From NCBI GenBank assembly GCA_027625915.1, contig JANTQA010000070.1, forward strand, positions 10,731,001 through 10,795,000: DNA of 64,000 bases, in the 5' to 3' direction. The stretch comes from Anaeramoeba flamelloides (lineage: Eukaryota; Metamonada; Anaeramoebidae). The notes under the pieces were generated by a model. That model did no database searches. It saw only the letters and a program-made list of their open reading frames with translations, and had not been told where the DNA came from. Shown piece after piece: positions 49,301 through 60,479 of the stretch. Position 1 is the first letter of the stretch, and the number at the start of each line of letters is the position of its first letter. A program made the translations under genes and the position numbers.

Positions 49301-51541
49301 CGTTCCAAACAATCACAATAATACAATTTCATTGAAATTGGAGATAATTTTGATTTTTGTAAAATATGAAAATCATTTTTTCATCTTTTAGTTTTTGTTT
49401 TCATTTCATTGTTTGAATTACGTAATTTGCTTCGTTGGATCAAAATTTTTCTACAAGGTTTATATTATGTTAAAGTTGAGTTGTTTCAAAATAGAAGAAC
49501 TCAAATAAAATTAGTTGGTAGTATCTAACCTTTGATCGATCAATATTCCTAATAGAATTTTTACAAATTTACTAATGTATTTTTTTGTTTTGCTCTCTCC
49601 AAAATTTTTAACACACCCATGATTTATTTGTATTGATAATTATTTATTTATTGTTTTGTGAGTATTGTAATTTATAAAAAAGTGTTAACATTTCAATTAG
49701 TGAATGGTTCTAATTTGGTAAATCTTGAAGAATTGATTAAATAAGTTTTTTTTTTTTCACAAATCGAATTTTGGTGTGTTAAAAATTTTGAATTGGGGTT
49801 TATATATATATATATAAGTTTTAGCCACCTAAATTTTAATATTATAAGTGTTTCAATATTAAACTTTAGTTAAGATGAATTAAGGTTCTTCAATTAAATC
49901 AACAAAAAAATATTTTAAAAATTCAAATTCCATTCTTCAAAAAAAAAAAAAAAGTTTCAAAAAATAAAAAAAATGAATATTGTTTCTCTCAAACAAAACT
50001 TGATTTATTTCAATCTACTCTCATAAACTTTTTTCAATTTTCTAATAAAAAATAATTTTTAATGTTTTTTGAATTATTAATTTATAATTCAAACAACATT
50101 TCCAAAAAAACTGATTTTGTTTGTGATCATATATAATCACTATTTGTTCAAGTTTTAGGAATTTATTTTAAAAAAAGACAATTACTAAAAATAATTTAAT
50201 GTAAAAAAAACATTATTATTTTTTTTTTATTTTATTTTGAAGGGAGGAAATTAATTTCCTCTTAGAACAATTACATTTTTTTTAATTTAAGAAAAAGAAA
50301 ATTTTCAAAAATTTTATTTTAATTTCTGAAATTAAAAAAAACCTAGGCACTTCACGCTAGGTTTTCTTGATATTTCTGTTTATTTGGAAAACCAATAGAT
50401 TTTCTTTAGTTTTTTTTGAGTTTTGTATTTATTTGGAAAATCAATAGATTTTCGTTCGGTTTTTTTGAGTTTTCTATTTATTTGTGAAGTGTTCTAGGTT
50501 TTTTTGAGGTTTTCTATTTTATTTCGAAAATCTATTGATTTTGGAAATAAATAGAAAACTCAAAAAAACCTAACGAAAATCAATAGATTTTCGAAATAAA
50601 ATAGAAAACCTCAAAAAAACCTAGAAAACTTCACAAATAAAATAAAAAACCTCAAAAAAACCTAGGCACTTGACGGACAATTGAAGACATTCTACAGCAC
50701 TCCCCTAATTTCTAAATTTTTGTTTAGAACTTTCAAAAAATAAGAGCCATAATTTTCTTTTTCATTAACTAATGACAAAATAAACAAAGATTCTTTATTT
50801 TGAATAATATCAAAGATATTATTCTGATTAAAAAAAAAAACATTATTTATTATTCTAATATTTGAAAAAGTATTTAATTTCAAAGAGTTTCATTCAAGCT
50901 TTTATTTTTAATTTAATTTCCTTCAATAAAATATTTTGGTACAATAATTAGATATGAATTGGGGTGAATTTTTCCCATATGGCCAGGGAAGAGATATGGC
51001 ATGGGGGTGGTATAATATAATTATCCCATCTGACAACCCTTCGTATGATATTGCAATTATTGCAGGGAATGGTAAAACAAAGACAGGTTCAATATTAGGA
51101 GCAATGGACGCTTCATATTGCAATGCTAAGGTTGGACTGGATCGACAGGGGTTCAGACATGTACGTGGATGGGATAATACTAGCCATGCAATTGTTTGGA
51201 TTAACACAGCAGGAGAAAATGAGAAATTGTTGGATTTCACAATTGATCGAACGAATTGGATAACTATTACAGATAAATTAGGCTCGTCAGAAATCCCATT
51301 AAAACAAATTGTAACTATCCAAAGTACCAAATGGGACGTTAGCATCACATGCACATCAACCCAAGAGATGTATAACCGTTTAATATTTCCTACAGATGGA
51401 ACAATATTTTCAGATTGGGAGGCACTAGGAGTAAATGCTCATGTTGTAATCAAAAAACATGCAACAGGAGAGGTGATCGTTGATAAAACAGTTGATACAG
51501 CCGGTTTGGAGTTTGGCTATAAATGCCCAATTCATTTTTAA
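43367..51541 (+). CDS. Secreted CrtC/AttH/tocopherol-cyclase-like protein (four exons)
   Basis: Exons 43367-43473, 43602-44001, 47908-48070 and 50952-51541 join in frame to 419 residues. Each join restores sensible sequence, for example PAPF-W-ERF, LTLQR-IQGWYG and RIYG-D-MNWGEF. The N-terminus MNNKSILLIVLFFFLYKFAH is a signal peptide. The mature part has FYQWWYYSLEDF, SYVLFGSVDH, a central GWYGEP...GWNTYAHDS...GNIQVGN segment and DMNWGEFFPYG...MAWGWY. These follow the layout of the CrtC/AttH/tocopherol-cyclase group, a two-barrel lipocalin-like fold. Family members act on hydrophobic substrates (carotenoid hydration, tocopherol ring closure), but many have no known reaction, and I infer none here. 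A secreted or lumenal location is likely. The large introns are full of repeats and the first two exons sit between inverted arms. Family assignment is moderate. Confidence 0.68.
44413..44862 (-). repeat. Long inverted repeat, right arm
   Basis: Reverse complement of 42670-43119. It lies in intron 2 of the CrtC-like gene, so the pre-mRNA of exon 2 and intron 2 could not pair with the left arm unless transcription starts upstream of it. Confidence 0.85.
44906..45030 (+). pseudogene. Possible decayed or alternative exon of the CrtC-like gene
   Basis: After a TATAG acceptor-like site the frame reads ITDEKVGFDKSHSFYYS and, later, ANIEFNSKRIELV, then a stop. This resembles the central strand region that exon 3 supplies (VG..., then GNIQVGNTHYKI). 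A donor one base pair back (C|GTGTAA at 43999) would keep the frame. It may be a dead duplicate of exon 3 or an alternative short 3' end. Similarity is weak. Confidence 0.3.
45238..45712 (+). mobile_element. Tc1/mariner-like MITE, copy 2
   Basis: 475 bases between TA dinucleotides. Nearly identical to 24498-24968, with the same CAGT..TGTAACTAACC ends. It lies in intron 2 of the CrtC-like gene. Confidence 0.85.
45713..47088. other. Intron 2 sequence without a recognised feature
   Basis: Non-coding. A phrase CCCAGTATAAAAGCAAAAAATG occurs twice (near 46203 and 46353), suggesting a small local duplication. The part near 46530-46620 resembles stretches near 6700 and 54240. Confidence 0.4.
47089..47340 (-). 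mobile_element. LINE 3' fragment
   Basis: On the minus strand it aligns with the C-terminal codons and 3' end of the LINE at 38.6 kb, then a hairpin (AAGAAAT/ATTTCTT at 47108-47123) and an A-rich tail. It is severely 5'-truncated and broken. Confidence 0.6.
48182..48702. mobile_element. TIR element (CCAACCCTACCGTGAAAATTT family), copy 2
   Basis: Left end TTCCAAACCAATCACGAAAA and right end, inverted, CCAACCCTACCGTGAAAATT, each followed by TTATAAGA. It begins 111 bases after exon 3 of the CrtC-like gene, inside intron 3. Confidence 0.65.
49266..49802 (-). mobile_element. TAAACCCCAATTC-family MITE, copy 2 (opposite orientation)
   Basis: Starts TAAACTAAAATTCAAAATTT and ends ...GAATTGGGGTTTA, flanked by TATA-rich sequence on both sides. 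Collinear in reverse with 25489-26045. Confidence 0.75.
50220..50300 (-). mobile_element. Short LINE 3' end with perfect hairpin
   Basis: On the minus strand GAGGAAATTAATTTCCTC (50244-50261) is followed by CTTCAAAATAAAAT and an A-rich tail, as in the other LINE ends. Little else of the element remains. Confidence 0.55.
50337..50676. repeat. Head-to-head array of about 50-base palindromic units
   Basis: A unit resembling CTAGGTTTTTTTGAGGTTTT followed by CTATTTTATTTCGAAAATC appears about four times on the plus strand. It then continues inverted about three times after a centre near 50545. Both ends carry the phrase CCTAGGCACTT(C/G)ACG in the same orientation. The whole could fold into a long hairpin. 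It lies in intron 3 of the CrtC-like gene, about 275 bases before exon 4. Confidence 0.75.
50695..50890 (-). mobile_element. LINE C-terminal fragment
   Basis: The minus-strand frame NQNNIFDIIQNKESLFILSL and KVLNKNLEIRG matches the last codons of the LINE at 38640-38790. It is broken and lies just before exon 4 of the CrtC-like gene. Confidence 0.55.
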
Positions 51542-51740
51542 GATCTTTCTTTTCTTATGTTTTCTTCTCTTTTCTTTTTCTTTTTTTAAATTGAATTTAA
51601 TTTTCAAATTCATAATTTTTATAATTATTTTTTTTTCCTTCATTTCTTTTCAAAACTAATTCAGATACAATTAATATCTATTTTAATAAACCAAGAAATT
51701 TATTTTTCATATTTTGTTTTTATGTTTGAGAAATGTTGGT

Positions 51741-51985
51741 GAAGCGATTAGTGTAGCCATAGATCCGTCTATAATTAAAGTGTGTTGTAATTCGGTGTAA
51801 ATGATATTAGTGTTACCTGGTTCAATTGGCTTTAAAAAATCTATTACAAATATTATTGAACAATTAATAATTAGATTTTTTCATGACTGGATCACTATTA
51901 AAAATTGAAATTTGTGGTAGAAATTTTTTTTTTAAATTACCTTTTCAAAAACTAAAAATAGAAACCAAAATAATAAAATCCAGTT
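51741..51985 (+). mobile_element. Truncated TTAA-type element
   Basis: Matches the left part of 37684-38437 (GCGATTAGTGTAGCC, then ATAATTAAAGTGTGTTGTAA and ATGATATTAGTG). The right part is lost where the next repeat begins. Confidence 0.55.
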
Positions 51986-52178
51986 CAAATTTTTAAATAC
52001 ACCAAAATTCAATTTTTGAAAAAAAATAACTTAATTAAATCAATTCTAGAGGAAATACTAAATTAGAACCATTCACTAATTGAAATGTTAACACTTTTGA
52101 TAAATTACAATACTCACAGAACAAAAAATAAATAATTATCAATACAAATAAATCATGGGTGTGTTAAAAATGTTATAT
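51984..52178 (+). mobile_element. Truncated TAAACCCCAATTC-family MITE
   Basis: Matches the left third of 25489-26045 (ACACCAAAATTC, ACTCACAGAACAAAAAATAA) and stops where the next element starts. Confidence 0.5.
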
Positions 52179-52700
52179 ATAAACTAAATTTCATAATAAA
52201 TGGCCCACCTTACATTTGAATAATGGATTGCTTTTTTATCGTTTTGAAGTTTTTCCTCTCACAATGAAAAGTTTGCAAATAAATCATTTTTTCTCTTTTT
52301 TATTTTTCCAAAAGTGTTTTGTTAAAATGGAAAATGAAAATGAAAAATTTGAAAGAAATAACGGATGAATTAATGAAAAATTTGGTTTCAAATATGAAAA
52401 AGAGATTAGATTTAGTTATTCAAATCGAAGGAGAATCGATAAATGGGTTTTTTTAATTTTTTAAATTGTCTATTTTTCATGTAATGCTTCTTTCAAAATA
52501 AATGTCCCAATTTTTTTTAACAGTTTTTTTTATTTTTCTTTCTTTTATTTTTAGACAAAAAATAAATATATCTTGAGTATAGTATTGAATATTAAAATAT
52601 AAATTTTTATATTATAATAGATAACTTCAATTATTAAAAATATTTTTATTTAAAATTTGATTTTTAATGGGCCAATTATTATGAAAGATAGTTTATGTAT
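52179..52700. mobile_element. TIR element with TTTCATAATAA.TGGCCCA ends
   Basis: Left TAAACTAAATTTCATAATAA then ATGGCCCA; right end inverted TAAACTATCTTTCATAATAA then TTGGCCCA. About 520 bases, non-coding, set in TATATA. It appears to have inserted into the preceding MITE. Confidence 0.65.
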
Positions 52701-52710
52701 ATATATATAT

Positions 52711-53218
52711 TCCAAACCTACCATGAAATTTGTCATAGAAATTGGCTTTTTTGTAACGATTAACTACAAAAAAAAAAATCTTCTATTATAATCTATTACA
52801 TAATTTTATGATTTGATATTGTTTTTTTTTTACAAATTTCTTTTTTGCTAAACTAAGAAAAAAATAATGATGTTTATGAAACAAATTCAAAAATCCAAAG
52901 CAAAGATTACAAAGATTGGAGATCCAATTTAATAGGTTACTTGAAAATAGTACGGCCTTTCAATTTTTAAGTGTGTAGAAAATAAAAGATCAACAACAAA
53001 TTTGAAATATTTTTATAAATTGTTGATCACTCCCATAAGGTTTGAAGTGAAAAATTCAAATATTAATGTTTTCTCAACGTATAAATTTTTATTCTATTAT
53101 AAAATTTCACAGTTTGCCTTAGTCTATCATATAACCATAAAATCATGTCAAAAAAACGAAAGTGTGAGATTGGAAATGGATTTTCTGTTTATCAATAGAT
53201 TTCATGGTAGGTTTGGAA
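52711..53218. mobile_element. TIR element (CCAACCCTACCGTGAAAATTT family), copy 3
   Basis: Both ends carry TCCAAACCTACCATGAAAT in inverted orientation. It abuts the preceding element, separated only by an AT repeat. A 95-residue open frame inside has no recognisable domain. Confidence 0.65.
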
Positions 53219-53242
53219 CAGCTGTGACAATTGTTTATATAA

Positions 53243-53455
53243 TTAAAATACTCACAAAACAAAAAAATTTAAATTATCAAAATAAATAAATTATTGGTGT
53301 GTTAAAAAATTTTGGAGAGAACAAAAAAAAAATGATTTGTAAATTTGTTTAAATTCTATTAGGAAAATTGATCGATCAAATAGTTAGATACTACCAACTA
53401 ATTTTATTTCAGTTCTTCTGTTTTGAAGAAAACTTTCACATAATGTCAAGTGCCG
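53243..53455 (+). mobile_element. Partial TAAACCCCAATTC-family MITE
   Basis: Contains the family's central phrases (TTGATCGATCAAATAGTTAG, TACTACCAACTAATTTTATT). Both ends are missing. Confidence 0.55.
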
Positions 53456-53631
53456 TAAAACTTTTTCTATAGATACGAAACAATTTACTTAATTCAATAA
53501 ATCAAATGAAAAAAAAAACTAAAAGAAGAAAAAATGATTTCGATATTTTTACAAAAAATCAAAATTATTTCCAATTTGAATAAAATTATATTATTTTAAA
53601 TCTTTGAACTGTTTTAACTGTACAAAATCTT

Positions 53632-54176
53632 TTGAATTTATTTTTATTGTTTGAATTCAAAACTAAGTACTATTATCAAAATAATACATATTGTTATATT
53701 CAAAAAAATTTAAAAAAATTTTTAGTTCAATTTCCATTTTCACAAATTAGAATCATACTTTTGAAAATAGTTTTTGACAAAGAATATTTTGAAGATCAAC
53801 TAATTTTACAAAGTTTCTTAACATTTAGCCAAATCAAATGCTTTTTTCAAATCAAAAGCAAAGGATGAAAAATTTCCAAAAATGGAAAGTGAAGCAAAAA
53901 TTTTCAAACCTTTATTCGAATTTAACAGTAGAGAGAAGTTTAATCAATTTATCAAATTAAAAGTCTTGTTTCTTTTTCATGAAATATACGATCATTAAAT
54001 TAATAAAGAAAGTGATAACAAATGTGAACGAACATGATCTTGATTTGTTCTATGTTTCAAAAAAATTCTTAAAATTCAGGATCGAATGTAAAAATTTATC
54101 TCAACAAATTGAACAGCTAATATATGAAAACAATTTATCAGCAATTCAAAAAATTCTCTTATAAAAATGAAAAAAA
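53632..54176 (+). other. Possible decayed coding stretch of unknown kind
   Basis: Three successive open stretches in three different plus frames (53632-53868, about 53882-53995 and 53979-54164) have protein-like composition, such as NEHDLDLFYVSKKFLKF. No family was recognised. It may be chance in AT-rich DNA. Confidence 0.2.
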
Positions 54177-55019
54177 TACAAAATTAGTTTAAACAAATCC
54201 AATTAATAACCTTACATTATACTGAATATATCAAGGAATTTACCTTCAAAAATGATTTTACCTTAGGTTTTACTATTGAGTAGTGAATTAGATTTTATCT
54301 TGGAACAAGAAGAAAAAAAGAACAGATTTTAATTAGAAACGCTGATTATAAGATTTGAGAACTGATTTTGAATTACTTAACCTTTGAAAACCTAAAAAAA
54401 TTGTAATAAACTCTTGAAAAAGAGTTTTGTGTTGATGTTGTTTTGTAATAAAATTTAATTAAATTGGATGAAATATTAGCTTATTTATCTTTTTTTCATT
54501 TACTAGTATTCAAATTATCAATCAGTAAAAATTTAACACTTCCTTTTTAATTTTCCTTTTTCAGGATTAGAGTTCTCAAATCAAAGATGTTGTAATATAA
54601 AAACTCTATTTGAAAACGGAAATTGAAAATTTTTCCCATTGATAAATCTAATACCAGTAAGAAATGGTCATTTCAACTTGGGTTCCTATTTTGTACACAT
54701 GTAGTGCATTTTGATCAACAAAATAATAAATAGAGTTCCCAAATTCTAATCTCTTTCTATGCAAACCAATGGTAAAAAAAGAAAAGAAAAAGTAAGTGAA
54801 TTTTTTTCCCAAATTATGACATCAACCATTTAACGAACTATTGTTTTCCAAGATTCATATTAAAACCTGAGCCATTAACTTCACATGAATATTAAAACTA
54901 AAATAAAACGAATAACTACAGTGAATAAACATTAATAGTAAAGACCAAAATTGACTCTGAATAGGTAATTAGTAATTTCATTTTTTAATTTAATAATATT
55001 TTATATTTTGGCTTTCAAA
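54177..55019. other. Upstream region of the sorting-nexin gene
   Basis: Non-coding, A/T-rich. It should contain the promoter. No distinct motif could be assigned. Confidence 0.4.
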
Positions 55020-58000
55020 ATGTCGATTTTATCTGATCAAGAAGAAAAGTCCAAAACAAAAATAGAATCACAAGACGTAGTATTTTCATTCCATTGTTTA
55101 CATTTACTTTTTACTTTTTACTTTTTTGTAAACAAATAATTTTACTTTTTTTATTTAATTTCGAAATAGGATGACCAAATTGAGAAAAAGGAAGAAAAAT
55201 TTGAATCGATTAATTTACTTGACGACTCAACATTAGAAAAGGAAAAGGAAAAAGAAAAAAATCAGGAAAAAAATGAAAAAAAAGAAAAAAAAAAAAAAAA
55301 AAAAAAACAAGAAAAAAAAGAAAAATTCAAAACTCTTTCAGAGAGTACAAACAAATCTGATTCAAATTTGTCGTTAAGTTCAACGTCATCTTCAGATAGC
55401 ACAAGTGAAGAGAGCTATGAAAATATCGAAAGTAGTAATGAGGAAATTCAAAAAAAACAAACAACAAACCAAAGAAAACCCAAAGGATCGCAATCCCACA
55501 AAAAAGAAAAAGAAGAAAAAAAATTGAAAAATGATCAGACCGATTTGACTGAGGAACAAAAACAAGAAATGGACCTCGAAAGGGTGAACAAAGAAGTTGA
55601 AACAATTCTCACGAGAAAAAAAAATGAATTGCGATGGGAAATTACAGTTTCATCATCGAAAAATTTCGGTTCAGGTATGAACAAGTTTACGCTTTATCAA
55701 GTGTCTACGAAGAAAACTGTAAAAAATGAAAATAAAGGCCAAGAAAAAACAAGCAAAAATGAAAATGGAAATGAAAATGATAAGGAAGAAAACCAAATAT
55801 CGAACCAATCAACAAATATAGACACAGACAAAAATTATATTGTCAAAAGGAGATACAGCGATTTTAATTGGCTTCGAAAAAACCTTGTCCAAGATTTCCC
55901 AGGGGTTGTTGTACCAAACTTGCCAGGTAAAAAGTTTATTGCAAAATTTGAAAAACAATTTGTTGAAATCAGAAGAAAAAAGCTAGAAATCTTTTTGCAA
56001 AGAATCTCTCAACACCCTTTATTGAATCTTTCAAGAGTGTTTTTTTTATTTACAGAAAAAGACGTTTTAAATCTTTATAAAACAAAACTAAATCGAAAAC
56101 AATTGTCATATGGAATCAAACGGTTACATAACCAATATCTTGAATATAATTTAGATGAAGAAAAAATGAAAAAGATCCCACAACAAGTAAAAATTTGGAA
56201 AAATCTTGGAATCATTTTTGTAAGTACTTTTTACTATTTTGTTTTTTTTTTAATCTTTTTGTTTTTTTAGTGCTCACTTTGAAATATAAAGTTATTCAAA
56301 GTAAAAACAATATTCTTTTCTCCTAACGAGCAATGGATTATCTGTAAAAGTGAATTTTGCTGTCAAGTATGTAAATATAAAGGAATTCTGTAATCGTTTT
56401 GAAATGCTATTACATTCAGATTTCCATAATTGAAATGTTATCACAAAGTTCAATAAGGAAGCTTAATTTAATCTCAAGAAATACCATTTATAATTGACTT
56501 TGTAAAGATATTTGGTATTCTTTTCAACAATTAATTTGTAAAATATTAATTTTGGAACTTGAAATCAATATTTTCATATTGATTAATTGGAAAATAAAAG
56601 CAATCAAAATTTAACAATAATCTCTTTTTTAATGTAATTATTTTTTTTAAGGGATTAGCCTTATCATGGAGAAGTATATTATTAAAGTATTTTGTTATTG
56701 AAGGTAAATCATATTAGTACCACATACTCTGAATTACTCGAAAAAATCTCTTAAAAATATTATTGAAAAATAAATTATTGTATTATTTAACAAAGGATCA
56801 CAATAATAAATTGACATTTTTGGAAATTTTTGTTTTTAATTAGATTTTCAATATCTAAAAACAGAAACCAAAATAATATTATTCCAGTATTTAATAATTC
56901 ATACTTAAGAACTTATAAAAGTAACTATTATGTCAATTTCAAAGATAATTCCAATAAAAAAAAAAAAAAAAAATTATTGTATTACAGTCAGTTCTACTTT
57001 TAAATCACAAACTTTTAACGGAATTTAAGACACAAAAAAATCTCAAATAAATGTATATTTTTTTGGAATTTTTTTTTAAAACATATTATTTTACTAGAAT
57101 CTGAATTTTGTGCCTTAATTTGAGATTTTTCTTGTATCTTAATTTTTGTTGATTTTCTGTGCCTTAAAAGTGGAACTGAATTTATTTATTTTTTGAATTC
57201 AGAATAATTATAGTTAATTTCTTTATTCAAAATTAAAAATTTTATATCTTAAAGATATATTAAATATCTCAATCAATAAATGAAAAAAAAAAAAATAAAT
57301 AAACTTTAAAAATCCCGTTTAAAAGTTAAAACCAAAATAAAATTTCGAATAAGATTTCAAAATTAAAAAAAAATTCTCAGAATCCAAATTTTAGTTAAAC
57401 ATTGATCAATACCATTATAAATATTTAGATGAGTATATTATTGTTTTTTAAATTCGTTAAGGGATTAATCTCTATTTAATTTTATTATCTAAATTTAATC
57501 AAGATAGAGAAAATTTTTTACCAATTAAACCCCAATTCAAAATTTTTAACACACCAAAATTCGATTTGTGAAAAAAAAACTTATTTAATTAATTCCCAAA
57601 GAAATACCAAATTAGAACCATTCACTAATTGATGAGTTAACACTTGTTTATAAATTAAAATACTCACAAAACAATAAATAAATAATTATTAATACTAATA
57701 AATCAAGGGTGTGTTAAAAATTTTGGAGATAGCAAAACAAAAAAATACATTAGTAAATTTGTTGAAATTCTACTAGGAAATATTGATCGATCAAATGGTC
57801 AGATACTACCAACTAATTTTATTTGAGTTCTTCTATTTGGAACAACTTGACTTTAGCACAATATCAATCGTTGAAAAAAATTTTGATCGAACAAAACGAG
57901 TTACGTAATTCAAAAAATAAAATGAAAACAACAAAACTAAAAGATGAAAAAATGATTTCCATATTTTTCAAAAAACAAAATTATCTGCAATCTCAATGAA

Positions 58001-59368
58001 ATTGTATTGTTGTGATTCTTTGGAACATTTTAGCTGTGTGGAAAATTTTGAATTTTAGTTTAGTTAGATTTGAAAAACTCTGTTTATTTAGATATTAAAC
58101 TTATTTCTAGATAAGAAATCCTTCTTTAGAAATTGGTCAAAAAAAAAATAATAGAGACTAGTCCCTTAAATTGGATTTTTTCATATTTTTAATGAGTATC
58201 TTGATTAATTTTAGTGATATTAAAGGTTTTACAGATTTTGAATGTTTTTGAGAGTAAAAAATACAAAAGATTATTTTCAATTTTTTTCCATTTTTTCACT
58301 TGCTGGATCTTCTTTATATTGGAGTGAAGAGTTACAAAGGAAAAAGATCAAGTGGTTACTTACTAATACTGTGACATTGAAACATAAAAGTATAAGTTAA
58401 CTTGAAAATAAAAACGAAAAAGCAAAGGCTAAAAATGACCAAAGGTTTAAAGCAAATAAGATCAACTTAAAAAAAGAAATTACAACAACTTAAACAACGA
58501 TCCCCAAGTGAACATTCATGATCAATTATCAAATTATTAAATCAACCAAAATTATCATGGCTGTGATTTTGGGAGTCCTTAATAAAAGATAGAATTGGTT
58601 TTTTTTTTTTGATTTTTAACCAATTGATTCTTATACTTGCTTTTTAATTTTCAATTTTTTTTTTTTTTTTTTTATTTTGATAAATTTTCAATAATTACTC
58701 CTTTTTCCCAATAAACAAATAAATGTTAAAACTTTTTTTCATATTACTAATATTATTTTATCATTATTTTGATCTCCTAGAAAGATATTTATAACGAGAC
58801 ACAAAATGTAAGAAAGGAAAAGGAGCAATATGTGATTAATTTGGCAAAAATTAGTTATATTCTTCCAAGGCTTGGTGAAAATGAGGAATCGCAAAAAATG
58901 ATTCGTTATTGTAATTTCGTTTCAAAGAAATTGAAACAGATCTCAAGAAAAAAAATCAAAGAAGTGGTCTCGTCGCAATTAAATTTTGAGCAATCAATTG
59001 ATGATCAAATAAAATCATGCACTGAAGTAGAAAATGCATTTATTACACGAAACAAAATGTATGATTCTTATCAGACTTCAATCAAATCAGAAAACAAGGC
59101 AAACACAAAATTGGTTAAAGCAAAGGAAAAGGGTTCATCAAATTTAAGTCAATTGAAAAAAGAATATATCCAAACAATGAAAATAAAAGAACAATTAAAA
59201 TTACAGAACAAAAAAGTAACTGCAGTCTACATCAATGATTTGGAAAGAATGGAAAAGGAACGAATAAAGGACACAAAGGAGTTTTTATTAAATTATTCCA
59301 ATTCTCAATTTAAAGTTTCAAAATATTCTGTAAATATTTGGGAAAAAATTATAAAGTCTTTAAAGTAA
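55020..59368 (+). CDS. PX-BAR sorting nexin (three exons)
   Basis: Exons 55020-55076, 55170-56219 and 58781-59368 join in phase 0 into 564 residues (donors GTAGTA and GTAAGT, acceptors ATAG and CTAG). The N-terminal 170 residues are low-complexity: Lys/Glu runs, a Ser-rich acidic patch, more Lys. The PX domain is at about 172-316. It holds the phosphoinositide-binding RRYSDF motif (about 246-251), the PNLPGKKF loop, the IRRKKLEIFL helix and a 35-residue Asn/Glu-rich insert before RRYSDF. The C-terminal half is helical and charged with KKEYIQTMKIKEQL and EFLLNYSNSQFKVSKYSVNI, matching the Vps5/BAR type of SNX proteins. Known role of the family: binds PI3P-rich endosomal membranes and shapes tubules for retrograde sorting. 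Which SNX subgroup cannot be said. The first exon is only 19 codons. Confidence 0.8.
56651..56960 (+). mobile_element. Truncated TTAA-type element in the SNX intron
   Basis: Begins after TTAA with GGGATTAGCCTTATCATGGA and follows the left half of 37684-38437. It breaks off at an A-run near 56960. Confidence 0.55.
56985..57182. mobile_element. Palindromic Tc1-like MITE, copy 2
   Basis: About 198 bases after TA, left end CAGTCAGTTCTACTTTTAA and right end inverted AATTCAGTTCCACTTTTAAGG. Matches 33434-33633. Confidence 0.7.
57461..58165 (+). mobile_element. Short TTAA-flanked element interrupted by a MITE
   Basis: TTAA at 57457-57460 and 58166-58169; ends GGGATTAATCTCTATT and, inverted, GGGACTAGTCTCTATT. 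Without the insert at 57526-58062 only about 165 bases remain, so it is a minimal relative of the 754-base family or a separate one. Confidence 0.6.
57526..58062 (+). mobile_element. TAAACCCCAATTC-family MITE, copy 3 (nested)
   Basis: Starts TAAACCCCAATTCAAAATTT and ends ...GAATTTTAGTTTA. Collinear with 25489-26045. It lies inside the short TTAA element and so is younger. Confidence 0.75.
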
Positions 59369-60479
59369 AATTTTGGTTGAGAACTTGCATTAATGTTGCT
59401 TTTAAAAAATTTTCATATTTGTTTTCATTTTCTTTTCTTTTTTCTTTTTTCTTTTTTATAAAAAGTTAATTTTTAAAATAATAATAAGATTCCTTAATAT
59501 TACTTTCTCTTCTTATGAATTGATATTTTTTTAAATCAGATTTTCAGTATAACTGAGTAACCAACTAATTAGGTTAATATGCCAAAAGATTTATTCACTT
59601 TAATAAAAAACAAAAAAAAACTCAACTTAAATGGTTTTATTCATTTATACTTTAACACCTTATGGATGATAGAAAATTAATGTTTAAAACCTCTTGAAAT
59701 TCAACTTCTTATTCAACATTAGTTATAAGAAATAATTTATTAGATATTCATTTATGGAAATTCAAAATATTGGCTTATTTTGGATCTGAAGTAAATTCAT
59801 TTTTTGAATAAAAAAAAATACTATGAATTTCATGGCTTTTTGAAATTTTCCAGGCTGTAGATGTGACTATTATTTCAGAGAAAATTTTGGTTATCATTGA
59901 GGATTAAAAGTGAAATATGGTGTTTAATTTGTGACATTATTGAAAACGAAAAGTAAAATCAAATAAAAGAAGAAACAAATGAACATTAAGAATAATTCAT
60001 ATTATTATTATCAATAAAATCATTATTATCAATCATTTAACATCTTTTTTTATATCAAAATCCTAATCAGTTATTTTGTGGATCTCAAAAAAATTGTCAA
60101 AATTATTCATCAAATTTTTGATAATGAAACAATCAAAGAAAAACCCTTACTAAAGAAGTAAGTTTTAGAAAAGTATTGTTTAAATGTTTAATCCTTAATT
60201 TTGACTTCAATCTTTGATTTTATAATTTTTTTATTACATCACTAGAACTTTTTAAGATGCAAAATAATCAAAAAAAGAAATAAAAAATTACTAATAACAG
60301 ATACAAAAAGATTCTACAAAATTAATAAAAACAATCTTATTTTTTCAACTCAAACAAAATATTTAAAAATAATTATATCTGCCTTAAATTCAAGAATTGT
60401 ACCCTACATAAAAAGATTTTTCTTATGTGCCTTTTTTGTGAATTAGAATTCTTGTTAAAATGGGTACACACAGTTACTA
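59369..60479. other. 3' flank of the SNX gene, no gene seen
   Basis: C/T-rich microsatellite-like sequence just after the stop (about 59420-59460), then A/T-rich spacer. Confidence 0.4.

Noticed and set aside
50337-50676. CRISPR-like spacing of repeats
   Set aside because: Units are adjacent and inverted with no unique spacers, and the genome is eukaryotic.
53002-53289. 95-residue plus frame
   Set aside because: Lies across the end of a TIR element and has no domain.
53632-54164. Faint likeness of a Phe/Leu-rich stretch to a RasGEF N-terminal motif
   Set aside because: The match is a few hydrophobic residues in an AT-rich frame; not strong enough to name.
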